A stretch of 50,131 bases of DNA from JAAFHN01 sp031421855 (GCA_031421855.1 JANOPN010000022.1:1-50131), one strand, 5' to 3'; counted from the first letter of the stretch, positions 8,536-16,679 are shown. Numbers and translations are program-made. Notes: generated by a model from the letters alone, not told the origin.

Positions 8536-9732
8536 TCAGGGGTTTGCGGCACAGCTGGGGTCGCGCGACGCATTGGCAGTCAAAACCAGCATCACCTTTG
8601 ACTGCGCATTTACAGCACGGCGCGCGTGCAGTTGGGCAATGGCGGCAAAGCCTGCGGCGGCGCACAACTCGGCACTGATGGCGTGTCGGCCAAGCAGTGT
8701 TTGGGCGGTTTTGGCCGGGGCATCTGACACCACCAGCGCACCACCGCCACTGGCTTTGGCCGCTTGGTATTGCAAGTAAGTGACTGTTGCACCCGCCGTG
8801 GAGAACTGGGCGGTCTGGCCGGGGTAGCTTTGATGCAGATCGTGCCCTGCCAGCACCAGCGACAGGCGTGCAAACGGCTCAACCACCCATATCTTTGGCA
8901 CGGCACTGACGGCACCGGCATCAAACAAGTCGCGAAATCCGGCGTAAATGCCCCAAGCCAAATCGCCGCGCGCGGTGGGCACCATGATGTGCTCGGGCAT
9001 GTAGCCCTCTGCATGGCATTCGCTCGCGATAGCCTTGTAGCCCTCAATGGCCAGCGGCGCGCTGCCAAGGGCGGGCACGCTGTGATTGGTCAAAGCGAAG
9101 CAGCCGGGCGACGCAGCCCGCCCGGCCACAAACCGCCACCGCCCCGCGTTGTCCTCAAACCCAAAGCGCTTGGCTCCGTGCGCATCCAACGCGTCTGCAT
9201 AGGCCTGCGGCATGCCCGCGTAGGTCGCCACCTCGCATCCCAGCCCGGCAGCCTGCGCATACCGCGCGGCCGACACCGCTGCGTTGCCAGACGATGCCAG
9301 CACGACGGTGTGCGCACCAAAATCAAGCGCTTGCGTCACACCAATGGCCGACATGCGGTCTTTGTGCGACCCACTCGGGTTGGCCGATTCATCTTTGATT
9401 CGCAAACTGCCCACACCAGCTGTGTGGGTCAAATGCGGGGCATCAAGCAACGGCGTGTTGCCCTCGCCCAAGCTGATGCCGCCCAAATAAGGCATGTTGT
9501 AGCCCACGCCCACAGCTTTGTCGTACTTTGCGCGCATGCTCACGTGCACGCCCTGCGCAGCACACACGGGGCAGCCGGCATGCGCAAGCCTCAACGGTGC
9601 AACGGCATCACAGCGCAAACACTGCAAACCCGTTAGGCAAGGGTTTCGAACGACACCGCTGGTGAAGGCCGCAGAGGCAGCAGAGGCAGCAAAGGCTGCA
9701 GGGGCGGTAGGGGTCGACTCAGATTCAAACAT
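8536..9732 (-). CDS. Threonine-synthase-like PLP enzyme with N-terminal zinc ribbon
   Basis: A 398-residue fold-type II PLP enzyme. The PLP lysine is K124 in NPSGSHKDRMS, and SSGNAAVSAARYA is the phosphate-binding glycine/serine loop region. The N-terminus carries a C-x2-C ... C-x2-C zinc ribbon (C38, C41, C54, C57), as in some archaeal-type threonine synthases. The first 25 residues are a low-complexity Ala-rich stretch. Being next to a Bug receptor and opposite a LysR regulator, it may act in catabolism rather than threonine biosynthesis; diaminopropionate-lyase-like or threonine-dehydratase-like activity cannot be excluded. Confidence 0.8.
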   Translation of the reverse strand: MFESESTPTAPAAFAASAASAAFTSGVVRNPCLTGLQCLRCDAVAPLRLAHAGCPVCAAQGVHVSMRAKYDKAVGVGYNMPYLGGISLGEGNTPLLDAPHLTHTAGVGSLRIKDESANPSGSHKDRMSAIGVTQALDFGAHTVVLASSGNAAVSAARYAQAAGLGCEVATYAGMPQAYADALDAHGAKRFGFEDNAGRWRFVAGRAASPGCFALTNHSVPALGSAPLAIEGYKAIASECHAEGYMPEHIMVPTARGDLAWGIYAGFRDLFDAGAVSAVPKIWVVEPFARLSLVLAGHDLHQSYPGQTAQFSTAGATVTYLQYQAAKASGGGALVVSDAPAKTAQTLLGRHAISAELCAAAGFAAIAQLHARRAVNAQSKVMLVLTANASRDPSCAANP

Positions 9733-9762
9733 CGTTGTATCGTAGCGGCGCTAAAATAAATT

Positions 9763-9785
9763 GAGTCATCAAAAACTTATGACTC
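9763..9785. promoter_or_regulatory. Inverted repeat in the divergent promoter, probable LysR operator
   Basis: GAGTCAT (9763-9769) and ATGACTC (9779-9785) form a perfect 7-bp dyad with a nine-base spacer in the 88-bp gap between the divergent threonine-synthase-like and LysR genes. A dyad in that position is typical for LysR-type autoregulation and control of the opposite gene. The assignment to this LysR is inferred from position. Confidence 0.55.
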
Positions 9786-9820
9786 GATAACAAAATTTAT
9801 AGGTCTAACCACTTGATTTG

Positions 9821-10741
9821 ATGCGCTTCACTGAAATTGAGACCTTTCGCGCCGTAATGCGCAGCGGCTCCACTCGCAAAGCTTCGGCCTTGCTGGGGGT
9901 GACGCAGCCTGCCGTCAGCCAGTCACTCAAACGCCTGGAGGCGCAAGCCAATTTGCCTCTTTTTGAGCGCAGCGGCGGGCGCTTGCTGCCCACCCCCGAA
10001 GCTCACGCGCTGATGCTGGAGATTGAGCGAGTCTTCATCGGCATGGACGCCATCGAGCATCGCTTGGCCAGCTTGCGTAACTTTGGCATCAACCAGCTTG
10101 ACATCAGTTGCTACCCTGCTTTTGGGCTGGGCTTCATGCCGCGCGTGCTGGCTCGGCTCAAGCAGCAAACCGCAGACAGGGCCTGGCCCACGGTGTCGCT
10201 GCAAATTTTGAGCTCCAAAGACGTCAAAAGCCGTGTAGCCAGCGGCTTGTCAGACTTTGGCCTCTTGGCCGACGAGCTGACCCTTGACGGCATTGAGCAC
10301 ACCACGTTCGCACGCTTTGCTGGCGTGGTCGTCATGCCGCCAGGTCATGCGCTGGCGCGGTTTAAAACCGTCAGTCTCGCTCAATTAGCCGAGGTGAGTT
10401 TTTTGGCACTGAACCCCGAAGACGCGTCGCGCCGACGGCTCGAATCTGCCATGGCCGAGCAAGGCTTGAGCTTGCGCATCGCAGCGCACACGCCCTATGC
10501 CGCCAGCGTGTGCGAGCTGGCGCTGCGCGGCTTGGGCGTCGGTTTGGTCAACCCGATCACGGCGCTCGACTACGCCGAGCGCGGCTTGGTCGTTCGCGAG
10601 TTCGCAAGCGACGTGTCATTTGCATGCCTGCTCGCCATGCCCGCAGGTAAGGTCATGTCAAGCACCACACGCGAATTTTTATCACTCATGCGCCTTCAGC
10701 TGAGCGACGACGAGCGGCGCCTGCGCAGTTATTTACAGTGA
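9821..10741 (+). CDS. LysR-family transcriptional regulator
   Basis: A 306-residue LysR-type regulator. The N-terminal winged helix-turn-helix is clear (FRAVMRSGSTRKASALLGVTQPAVSQSLKRLE, residues 10-42), followed by the linker helix and a periplasmic-binding-like effector domain. The ATG was preferred to the TTG one codon earlier. It is divergent from the threonine-synthase-like gene and the Bug receptor, so it probably controls them in response to their substrate. The dyad in the shared promoter region supports this. Confidence 0.92.
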   Translation: MRFTEIETFRAVMRSGSTRKASALLGVTQPAVSQSLKRLEAQANLPLFERSGGRLLPTPEAHALMLEIERVFIGMDAIEHRLASLRNFGINQLDISCYPAFGLGFMPRVLARLKQQTADRAWPTVSLQILSSKDVKSRVASGLSDFGLLADELTLDGIEHTTFARFAGVVVMPPGHALARFKTVSLAQLAEVSFLALNPEDASRRRLESAMAEQGLSLRIAAHTPYAASVCELALRGLGVGLVNPITALDYAERGLVVREFASDVSFACLLAMPAGKVMSSTTREFLSLMRLQLSDDERRLRSYLQ

Positions 10742-10768
10742 TTTCTGGCTTTTGGCAATTCAAAAATC

Positions 10769-10805
10769 ATAGCGAAAAACTCAATGAATCCGGAGACCAA
10801 GTGCC
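10769..10805 (+). repeat. 37-bp dispersed repeat, copy 1 (diverged)
   Basis: A diverged member of the repeat that typically starts ATAGCAACAAACCCAA and ends GGTGACCAAGTGCC. It lies between the convergent lysR and fic genes. Its last bases, GTGCCAA (10801-10807), pair with TTGGCAC at 10829-10835, so the copy ends in an inverted repeat that could help terminate transcription. Confidence 0.7.
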
Positions 10806-10869
10806 AAAAAGTTCATAAAAATCATGAGTTGGCACTTTGCAGGCGTCATTTCGACTCTCACCGGCAAAC

Positions 10870-12111
10870 TCACCCCGCCTCAGCCTCTGGCCAAAGGCCG
10901 GGAAAATAAAATCGCAACGCATGCTGGGGTACGCCGAATCGCAGCTTGCCGTAGGGGCTGTCGCTGGCGATCAGCCCGCGCTTGAGCAGGGCCGATACTT
11001 GGGCCGATGCGAGGCGATCGCCCAAGCCGAGCAGGGCCTTGAAGTCAGCGCGCTCCAGACTCGACTGGGTTGCAAACAAATAATGCAAGGCGCGGACCGA
11101 TTCGGTGCGAACACCTTGAGCGACAACGCTGGCCTCGTAGCTCAAGCAAGCGGCAATGCGGTCTTTGATGCGGGCCAAGTCCAGCGTTGAGCTCATGAAG
11201 CTGACTTGGTCGGTGCAAATGTTGAGCGCGTAGCCGATCCACGCGAGCAAGCCAGCCTGCGACAAGTTGCCACGGCCGTCTAAGTCGCCTGCGCGGTGCT
11301 CATCAGCCCCAGCCAAATGCGCGTAGTAGCCCTCGTGGGTGCGAGCAAAGCCGCGCAGCGGCGACCACAAACCATGGGTGAGGCCCATTTGACCCAAAGC
11401 CAAGTGCGTGTGCAGCCGCGCGACGCGACCGTTGCCGTCTCGAAACGGGTGAATCCAGGTCAGCCGGTGGTGCGCTGCGAGGGCGGCCAAAACCTGCATC
11501 TCACCGCGTCGCACATGGCGATGGAATTCAGACCAACGGGCCAAGCAAGCGGGGATGGCACTTGGGGCGGGCGCTGCGTGGCGACCCACACTCACGTGTT
11601 GGCTGCGCAACTCGCCGGGGATCAAAGCGCTGGGCGATGAACCGGCAGGCAGGCTTGGGTCGCCGCCATCGAGTTGCCAATCTGACGGCCTCAGACGCGA
11701 AAACAAGTCGCGGTGGATGTCTTGTACAAATTGGCTTGACCAAATCTCACCGGTTGTTATCGCACTCACACGAGCTTCGAATGCCGCCTCGGTGTCCATG
11801 TGAGCCAAGGCCAGCCGTTGCCGACGCGCCTTGTCGGCGTTATCGCTGTAGTCACTCTTGAGTGCTTGCTCAATTTCGATGGGCAAGGTGTGTTGCCCCT
11901 CGATGCGATTGCTGTGGTACGAGTTCATCGCCCGCAACAAGCCCCGCAGATCGTTCAGCGCACCGGCTTGACATTGACCGCCCAAGCGCTCGGCGCTGCG
12001 AATGAGGTCACCCGCTTGCTCAAGCAAGGCACCCAAGCAATGCTCACCGGGCATGAGGGGCTCCATCTGGGACGGGTCGTCGTAAATCACGAATTTTTGC
12101 GAGATTGACAT
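10870..12111 (-). CDS. Fic-domain protein (probable AMP transferase)
   Basis: A 413-residue Fic protein. The catalytic motif HPFRDGNGR starts at H221, as needed for transfer of AMP (or another nucleotide phosphate) to a target hydroxyl. An inhibitory motif of the form S/T-x3-E-G/N is present N-terminally as SNRIEG (S67, E71), which makes this a class II enzyme with its own inhibitory helix. The C-terminal region (from about residue 330) looks like a winged-helix DNA-binding domain (LLGLGDRLASAQVSALLKRGLI). No antitoxin partner is adjacent. The target is unknown. Confidence 0.92.
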   Translation of the reverse strand: MSISQKFVIYDDPSQMEPLMPGEHCLGALLEQAGDLIRSAERLGGQCQAGALNDLRGLLRAMNSYHSNRIEGQHTLPIEIEQALKSDYSDNADKARRQRLALAHMDTEAAFEARVSAITTGEIWSSQFVQDIHRDLFSRLRPSDWQLDGGDPSLPAGSSPSALIPGELRSQHVSVGRHAAPAPSAIPACLARWSEFHRHVRRGEMQVLAALAAHHRLTWIHPFRDGNGRVARLHTHLALGQMGLTHGLWSPLRGFARTHEGYYAHLAGADEHRAGDLDGRGNLSQAGLLAWIGYALNICTDQVSFMSSTLDLARIKDRIAACLSYEASVVAQGVRTESVRALHYLFATQSSLERADFKALLGLGDRLASAQVSALLKRGLIASDSPYGKLRFGVPQHALRFYFPGLWPEAEAG

Positions 12112-12211
12112 GTTGCTTAACTTGTTGTTATGTAATGGTATTTTTACATGTTTTCTAGATTAAATGCGAGAATTTTCGAAACGAGCTCATTGCACCTATT
12201 TTCAATCAATT

Positions 12212-12313
12212 AGGGCTTACGCAAAATTGTCCCGGCAAAGCGCAGCGACGACGACAGTGCGGATAGCACGGCTAGGAGCTGCAACGCGGCTGGGGCGGTT
12301 TTGCGTAAGTCCT
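12212..12313. mobile_element. MITE-like element of about 101 bp, copy 1
   Basis: The ends AGGGCTTACGCAAAA (12212-12226) and TTTTGCGTAAGTCCT (12299-12313) are inverted repeats with one mismatch. The interior matches the element at 19729-19829 almost throughout and has no reading frame of its own. It lies in the 399-bp gene-free stretch between fic and the XRE operon, just upstream of a copy of the 37-bp repeat. No transposase is in the window, so mobility would need one in trans. Confidence 0.7.
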
Positions 12314-12323
12314 ATCAATATTC

Positions 12324-12360
12324 ATAGCAACAAACCCAATAGATTCGGCGACCAAGCGCA
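12324..12360 (+). repeat. 37-bp dispersed repeat, copy 2
   Basis: This copy carries the AATAGATTCGGCGACCAAG variant and is the closest relative of the copy inside the ferredoxin gene (35 of 37 aligned bases, starting four bases upstream of the core). It is intergenic, between the MITE-like element and the XRE operon promoter. Confidence 0.85.
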
Positions 12361-12436
12361 TATTTGGCACAAAATTCACGTCAAACACGTCTGAACCATC
12401 ATCCCCACCAACATCGTCAGCGAACGAATGGATTAT

Positions 12437-12472
12437 TTGACTTGATGTATGATTTACCTTACATTAAGTCAA
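12437..12472. promoter_or_regulatory. Palindromic operator overlapping a promoter, XRE operon
   Basis: TTGACTTGATGTA (12437-12449) and TACATTAAGTCAA (12460-12472) form a 13-bp dyad with one mismatched pair and a ten-base spacer. A promoter fits inside: TTGACT as -35 and TACATT as -10, 17 bases apart. An operator that covers both promoter boxes upstream of a gene pair encoding a helix-turn-helix protein suggests autorepression by that protein. Confidence 0.65.
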
Positions 12473-12510
12473 TTAAACATGACCCAGCAACCCAACCAAG
12501 GATTTATCTC

Positions 12511-12933
12511 ATGATGTCTTTCCGTGAAAAAAGCGACTGGTGCAGCCTGATCGCTTTGTCGCTTTATGGCGTGTTTTTTGTGAATGTGGCGCGGGCCTTG
12601 ATTGATCCTTCTCGCCCGCATCCGCCGTTTTTCTGGATGTTTGTGGGTTTGACGGTGCTGATGATCGTGATTCAGGTGGTTGCGCACGTGGTGTTGGCCA
12701 TTCGCTACCCCAAGGACGCGCAAGCGCCGGTCGATGAGCGCGAGCGATGGCTGAACTTGCGGTCCACGCAGTGGGCGTACGGCGTGCTGCTCAGCGGTGT
12801 TTTGCTGGCCATGGGCACTTTGCACCTGGGTTTTGCGGCGTGGCAGTTTGCCTATGTGGTGTTGTTTGTGGTGTGGGTGGCCGAACTCACCCACTACAGC
12901 GCGCGGCTGATTCACCACCGCAGCCAATCGTGA
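12511..12933 (+). CDS. Four-helix integral membrane protein of the XRE pair
   Basis: A 140-residue membrane protein with about four hydrophobic helices (CSLIALSLYGVFFVNVA, PPFFWMFVGLTVLMIVIQVV, WAYGVLLSGVLLAMG, FAYVVLFVVWVAEL). An AAGGA lies eight bases before the chosen ATG; a second ATG follows directly. The XRE regulator gene starts on its stop codon (GTGA), a standard arrangement for two-gene units made of a small membrane protein and a short helix-turn-helix repressor. The function of the membrane partner is not known. Confidence 0.75.
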   Translation: MMSFREKSDWCSLIALSLYGVFFVNVARALIDPSRPHPPFFWMFVGLTVLMIVIQVVAHVVLAIRYPKDAQAPVDERERWLNLRSTQWAYGVLLSGVLLAMGTLHLGFAAWQFAYVVLFVVWVAELTHYSARLIHHRSQS

Positions 12934-13187
12934 GCGGGGTGGCGCCGATCGTGAAAGCCAAAGCAGGCGAGACCACGATCACCAACACGATTCGCCGCAT
13001 GAGGTTTGACCACGGCGAGATGACGCAGGCCGCCCTGGCCGACCAAATTGGCGTGACCCGCCAGACGGTCAACGCCATTGAGCTGGGCAAATATTTCCCG
13101 TCGCTTGAGGTGGCGTTTCGCATCGCGGCGGTGTTTGGGCGACCGCTTGACGAGGTGTTCGCGTACCACCCGAAAACCGTTGTTTGA
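12930..13187 (+). CDS. Small XRE-family helix-turn-helix regulator
   Basis: An 85-residue XRE regulator. The DNA-binding domain is MTQAALADQIGVTRQTVNAIELGKYFPSLEVAFRIAAVFG, followed by PLDEVFAYH, the typical end of short YozG-like repressors. The GTG start overlaps the upstream TGA by four bases (GTGA), which suggests translational coupling; GTG codons at 12939 and 12951 are alternatives. It probably represses its own operon through the palindrome at 12437-12472. Confidence 0.88.
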   Translation: MSGVAPIVKAKAGETTITNTIRRMRFDHGEMTQAALADQIGVTRQTVNAIELGKYFPSLEVAFRIAAVFGRPLDEVFAYHPKTVV

Positions 13188-13208
13188 AGCCACTTTTTGG
13201 GTCATTTC

Positions 13209-13245
13209 GGCACTTGGTCACCGGATTCATTGGGTTTGTTGCTAC
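13209..13245 (-). repeat. 37-bp dispersed repeat, copy 3
   Basis: This copy reads on the minus strand (GGCACTTGGTCACCGGATTC on the plus strand) and lies between the XRE gene and gdhA, upstream of the probable gdhA promoter region. Confidence 0.85.
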
Positions 13246-13372
13246 TATTTTTACAACTCTAGCGAGGTTATGCGCCAAACGCATAGCCCACTGACGCACT
13301 TGGCAAAACCCGGGCGTGACAAAGGGGCCGGAAGTTTTTACAGTGCAGGCACCGCAACCCAGGAGTCCCACA

Positions 13373-14704
13373 ATGACCGCTTCTCGCCCCCCAATTGCCA
13401 GTGCCTACGTCCCACCCGAGACGCCCGTCGTGCATCAGCTCCCGTCTTATTTGGACGCGACTCATTTGGGGCCGTGGGGCATTTATCTGTCGCAGGTGGA
13501 GCGGGTTACGCCGTATTTGGGCCATTTGTCGCGCTGGGTTGAGACGCTGAAGCGGCCCAAGCGCTCGCTGATTGTTGACGTGCCGATTCAGCTTGACAAC
13601 GGCACGATTGCCCACTTTGAGGGCTACCGGGTGCAACACAACACCTCGCGCGGCCCCGGCAAAGGCGGGGTGCGCTTTCACCAAGACGTGACTTTGAGTG
13701 AAGTGATGGCCTTGTCAGCCTGGATGAGCATCAAAAACGCGGCAGTCAACGTGCCCTACGGCGGCGCAAAAGGCGGCATTCGCGTTGACCCCCGCAACCT
13801 CTCAATGGGTGAGTTGGAGCGCTTGACACGCCGCTACACCAGCGAGATCGGCCTGATCATCGGGCCAACCAAGGACATTCCTGCGCCTGATGTGAACACC
13901 AACGCGCAAATCATGGCCTGGATGATGGACACCTACTCCATGAACGTGGGCGAAACCGCCACGGGCGTGGTGACCGGCAAGCCGGTTGACTTGGGCGGCT
14001 CGCTCGGGCGCAACGACGCAACCGGGCGCGGCGTGTACACGGTGGGCGTTGAAGCGGCAAACCACATCGGTTTGCAGATCAAGGGCGCACGGGTCGCCGT
14101 GCAAGGCTTTGGCAACGTGGGTGGCATCGCGGGCAAGTTGTTTCAAGAGGCCGGCGCACGCGTGGTGGCCGTGCAAGACCACACCGGTAGCATCTACTGC
14201 GAGGCCGGTTTAGAGGCCAACGCCCTGCTCGCACACGTCAAAGAACACGGCGGCGTGGCTGGGTTTGCGGGCTCTGAGGTGATGGCCACGGCTGACTTTT
14301 GGGGCGTGCCCTGCGACATCATGATTCCGGCCGCGCTTGAAGGGCAAATCACGTCGGTGACGGCACCCAAAATCACCGCCAAAATGGTCATCGAAGGCGC
14401 AAACGGCCCCACCACGCCAGAGGCCGACGACATCTTGCACGACCGCGGCGTGCTCGTGCTACCCGACGTGATCGCCAACGCAGGCGGCGTGACGGTGAGC
14501 TATTTTGAGTGGGTGCAAGACTTCTCCAGCTTCTTTTGGAGCGAGGATGAAATCAACGAGCGACTCGTGCGGGTGATGAAAGAAGCCTTCTCAGGCGTGT
14601 GGCAAGTCGCCCAAGACAAAAAAGTCAGCCTGCGCACAGCCACCTTCATCGTGGCCTGCACCCGCATCCTGCGGGCACGCGAGATGCGCGGCTTGTACCC
14701 TTGA
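13373..14704 (+). CDS. gdhA: Glutamate dehydrogenase
   Basis: A 443-residue Glu/Leu/Phe/Val-type dehydrogenase that interconverts glutamate and 2-oxoglutarate plus ammonia. Signatures are VQHNTSRGPGKGGVRFHQDV, VNVPYGGAKGGIRVDP with the catalytic region, PAPDVNTNAQIMAWMMDTY, and the nucleotide-binding loop VQGFGNVGG. It resembles the NAD-type Gdh common in Burkholderiales (GudB-like) rather than the E. coli NADP enzyme. AGGAG lies seven bases before the chosen ATG. It appears to be transcribed alone, with a 37-bp palindrome 13 bases after its stop. Confidence 0.94.
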   Translation: MTASRPPIASAYVPPETPVVHQLPSYLDATHLGPWGIYLSQVERVTPYLGHLSRWVETLKRPKRSLIVDVPIQLDNGTIAHFEGYRVQHNTSRGPGKGGVRFHQDVTLSEVMALSAWMSIKNAAVNVPYGGAKGGIRVDPRNLSMGELERLTRRYTSEIGLIIGPTKDIPAPDVNTNAQIMAWMMDTYSMNVGETATGVVTGKPVDLGGSLGRNDATGRGVYTVGVEAANHIGLQIKGARVAVQGFGNVGGIAGKLFQEAGARVVAVQDHTGSIYCEAGLEANALLAHVKEHGGVAGFAGSEVMATADFWGVPCDIMIPAALEGQITSVTAPKITAKMVIEGANGPTTPEADDILHDRGVLVLPDVIANAGGVTVSYFEWVQDFSSFFWSEDEINERLVRVMKEAFSGVWQVAQDKKVSLRTATFIVACTRILRAREMRGLYP

Positions 14705-14716
14705 GTTGACGCGATG

Positions 14717-14753
14717 CCTTGTAGATCTTCCAAGCCACGGAAGATTTACAAGG
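14717..14753. promoter_or_regulatory. 37-bp palindrome, first of a pair
   Basis: CCTTGTAGATCTTCC (14717-14731) pairs with GGAAGATTTACAAGG (14739-14753), with one mismatch across a seven-base loop. It lies just after gdhA and 76 bases before a second copy (32 of 37 bases alike). The duplication upstream of the ATPase gene favours an operator or another protein-binding site over a simple gdhA terminator, though it could do both. Confidence 0.6.
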
Positions 14754-14792
14754 AAAAAACATCTTCGCCTTGGACAATTTTCAGTGATTTAT

Positions 14793-14829
14793 CCTTGTAA
14801 ATCTTCCAAGTCATGGCAGAATTACAAGG
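14793..14829. promoter_or_regulatory. 37-bp palindrome, second of a pair, ending on the ATPase start codon
   Basis: CCTTGTAAATCTTCC (14793-14807) pairs with GGCAGAATTACAAGG (14815-14829) with two mismatches. The last base is directly followed by the ATG of the DUF4143 ATPase. Hairpin formation in RNA would hide the AAGG before the start codon, and a DNA-bound protein would block the gene, so it may be an autoregulatory site. Confidence 0.6.
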
Positions 14830-16050
14830 ATGTATGACCGCAATGCCATTACCGAACTCAAGCTCTTGCTGAGTGAGTTCCCTGCCGTTGCCATTCTCGG
14901 GCCGAGACAGGTCGGCAAGACCAGCTTGGCATTGCAACTGGCTGAGGCCTTGACTGCCAGCGCAGCCGAACAAGCTGATGCACGGGCATCGGATAGGCGA
15001 CAGCCCGCTTTGTATCTTGACTTGGAAAATCCACTCGATGCAGCCAAGCTGAGCGATCCGATGGCATTGTTTCAGGCCAATCGCGATCGGTTGGTGATTT
15101 TGGACGAGGTGCAACGCGAGCCGCAGTTGTTTGCGACCTTGCGCGGCATCATCGACGAACGCAGGCGCGCCAAAGCGACGGTGGGTCAGTTCTTGTTGTT
15201 GGGTTCGGCTAGCGGCGCGCTACTTCGCCAATCAGCCGAGAGCCTCGCTGGGCGCATGGCCTACCTTCAGCTGAGCACCTTGCTTTTGGACGAGGTTGGG
15301 TTCGCGCAATTGCCCGAGCTGTGGCTGCGCGGTGGCTTCCCCGAGTCACTGGATGCGCGCAGCGACGCGGCAAGCCTGCGCTGGAGACAACAGTTCATCA
15401 CGACATATTTGGAGCGAGACATCCCGCAGCTCGCGTTGACACGAATTCCGGCGGAGCTGTTGCGCCGGTTTTGGACCATGTTGGCGCACGATCAAGGCCA
15501 GATGCTCAACGCCGCGCGTCTCGCATCCAACTTAGGCGTGAGCGGCCAAACGATTGGGCGCTACCTTGATTTGCTGTGCGACTTGATGCTGGTTCGGCGA
15601 CTGCAGCCCTGGTCGGGCAACTTAGGCAAGCGCCTGGTGCGCGCACCCAAAGTCTACGTGCGTGACTGCGGCTTGGTGCATGCCTTGCTCAACATCAAAA
15701 CCACGAATGACTTGCTCTCGCACCCGACACATGGTGCGAGTTTCGAGGGCATGGTGATCGAGCAATTGATCGCAGCCGCCCCGCACGGCACAGAGTCAAA
15801 CTTTTACCGCACCGCCGCAGGGGCCGAGCTCGACTTGTTGCTGACACTGCCTGGCGGGGAACGCTGGGCGATAGAGATCAAACGCTCCAGCGCGCCGACG
15901 GTGAGCAAGGGCTTTCACATCGCCGCGCAAGACGTGTGCGCAAGCCAACGCATCGTGACCAGCCCAGCGACGGATGCGTGGCCCATGACCCATGGTGCCA
16001 AACACGTGCCGCTTGGCGAATTGGTGCGATCATTGAAGGCGCTTGACTGA
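14830..16050 (+). CDS. AAA-type ATPase with DUF4143 domain
   Basis: A 406-residue ATPase of the AAA_14/DUF4143 family. Walker A is GPRQVGKT (24-31) and Walker B is LVILDEVQRE. A winged-helix-like middle section follows (ARLASNLGVSGQTIGRYLDLLCDLMLVRRLQPW), and the C-terminus has GAELDLLLTLPGGERWAIEIKRS, a PD-(D/E)xK-like nuclease-fold motif. The N-terminus MYDRNAITELKLLL is the family's usual start, which supports this ATG even though no spaced ribosome-binding site precedes it. Function in this family is not settled; defence or DNA-processing roles are proposed. Confidence 0.85.
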   Translation: MYDRNAITELKLLLSEFPAVAILGPRQVGKTSLALQLAEALTASAAEQADARASDRRQPALYLDLENPLDAAKLSDPMALFQANRDRLVILDEVQREPQLFATLRGIIDERRRAKATVGQFLLLGSASGALLRQSAESLAGRMAYLQLSTLLLDEVGFAQLPELWLRGGFPESLDARSDAASLRWRQQFITTYLERDIPQLALTRIPAELLRRFWTMLAHDQGQMLNAARLASNLGVSGQTIGRYLDLLCDLMLVRRLQPWSGNLGKRLVRAPKVYVRDCGLVHALLNIKTTNDLLSHPTHGASFEGMVIEQLIAAAPHGTESNFYRTAAGAELDLLLTLPGGERWAIEIKRSSAPTVSKGFHIAAQDVCASQRIVTSPATDAWPMTHGAKHVPLGELVRSLKALD

Positions 16051-16092
16051 AACGAGCCATGTCCACGAACGAACTTGCCATTGGATTTCTGC

Positions 16093-16599
16093 ATGAACCT
16101 CACCTTCAAACGCCTTTTTGACTACAAATCTTGGTCTGATGCCGAGCTGATTGCTGCGATTGGCAACATCGACGGCGAAAAGCATGCCCCGCTTCGGCAC
16201 ACCGCGATTCGCTTGATGAATCACATTCGTGTGGTGGATGAGATTTTTATCGGTCATTTGCGCGGCACGCCCCATGGGCACACCGCGACCAACACGACTG
16301 ACACGCCCACGCTGGATGCCTTGGCTGTGTCAACCCAGGCATGCGATGAGTGGCTGGCCGAGCACGCCAGTGGTCTAGACGGCGATCAACTGGCTGAGGT
16401 GGTGATGTTTGCGTTCACCGACGGCGACACGGGCCAAATGACTCGCGAGGAAATGCTCTTGCACTTGGCCACACACGGGGGCTACCACCGGGGCGCCATT
16501 GGGCGAATCTTGGTACAAGCCGGGCTGACCCCACCTCGGGATTTGTACACGCGGTTTTTGCACACCACCGAGCCTGAGCGGCGTGAAATTGGCCTTTGA
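16093..16599 (+). CDS. DinB-superfamily metal-dependent protein
   Basis: A 168-residue DinB-like four-helix protein. The metal-ligand pattern is visible: His in LMNHIRVVDEIF and the pair in HLATHGGYHRGAIGRIL, which bind a divalent metal in the family. Members act in thiol-linked detoxification or remain uncharacterised; no partner here points to a substrate. The ATG is chosen over an in-frame TTG six codons upstream, since MNLTFKRLFDYKSW is the usual N-terminus. Confidence 0.85.
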   Translation: MNLTFKRLFDYKSWSDAELIAAIGNIDGEKHAPLRHTAIRLMNHIRVVDEIFIGHLRGTPHGHTATNTTDTPTLDALAVSTQACDEWLAEHASGLDGDQLAEVVMFAFTDGDTGQMTREEMLLHLATHGGYHRGAIGRILVQAGLTPPRDLYTRFLHTTEPERREIGL

Positions 16600-16622
16600 A
16601 AGGCTTTTTAGATGGCTTTTCC

Positions 16623-16657
16623 GCCTCTGGTCACCGGATTCATTGAATCTGTTGCTA
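16623..16657 (-). repeat. 37-bp dispersed repeat, copy 4
   Basis: Minus-strand copy (TGGTCACCGGATTCATTGAA on the plus strand) located just after the DinB-like gene. It is followed by two further short hairpins before the ABC permease gene. Confidence 0.8.
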
Positions 16658-16679
16658 TTATTTTTGATAGCCCCTACAA

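Noticed and set aside
12164..12394. A 76-codon open frame in the fic/XRE gap
   Set aside because: It runs through the MITE-like element and the 37-bp repeat and has no ribosome-binding site or conserved motif.
14705..14760. First palindrome as a plain rho-independent terminator of gdhA
   Set aside because: It is not GC-rich, is followed by A rather than T on the gdhA strand, and is duplicated 76 bp downstream, which fits a binding site better.
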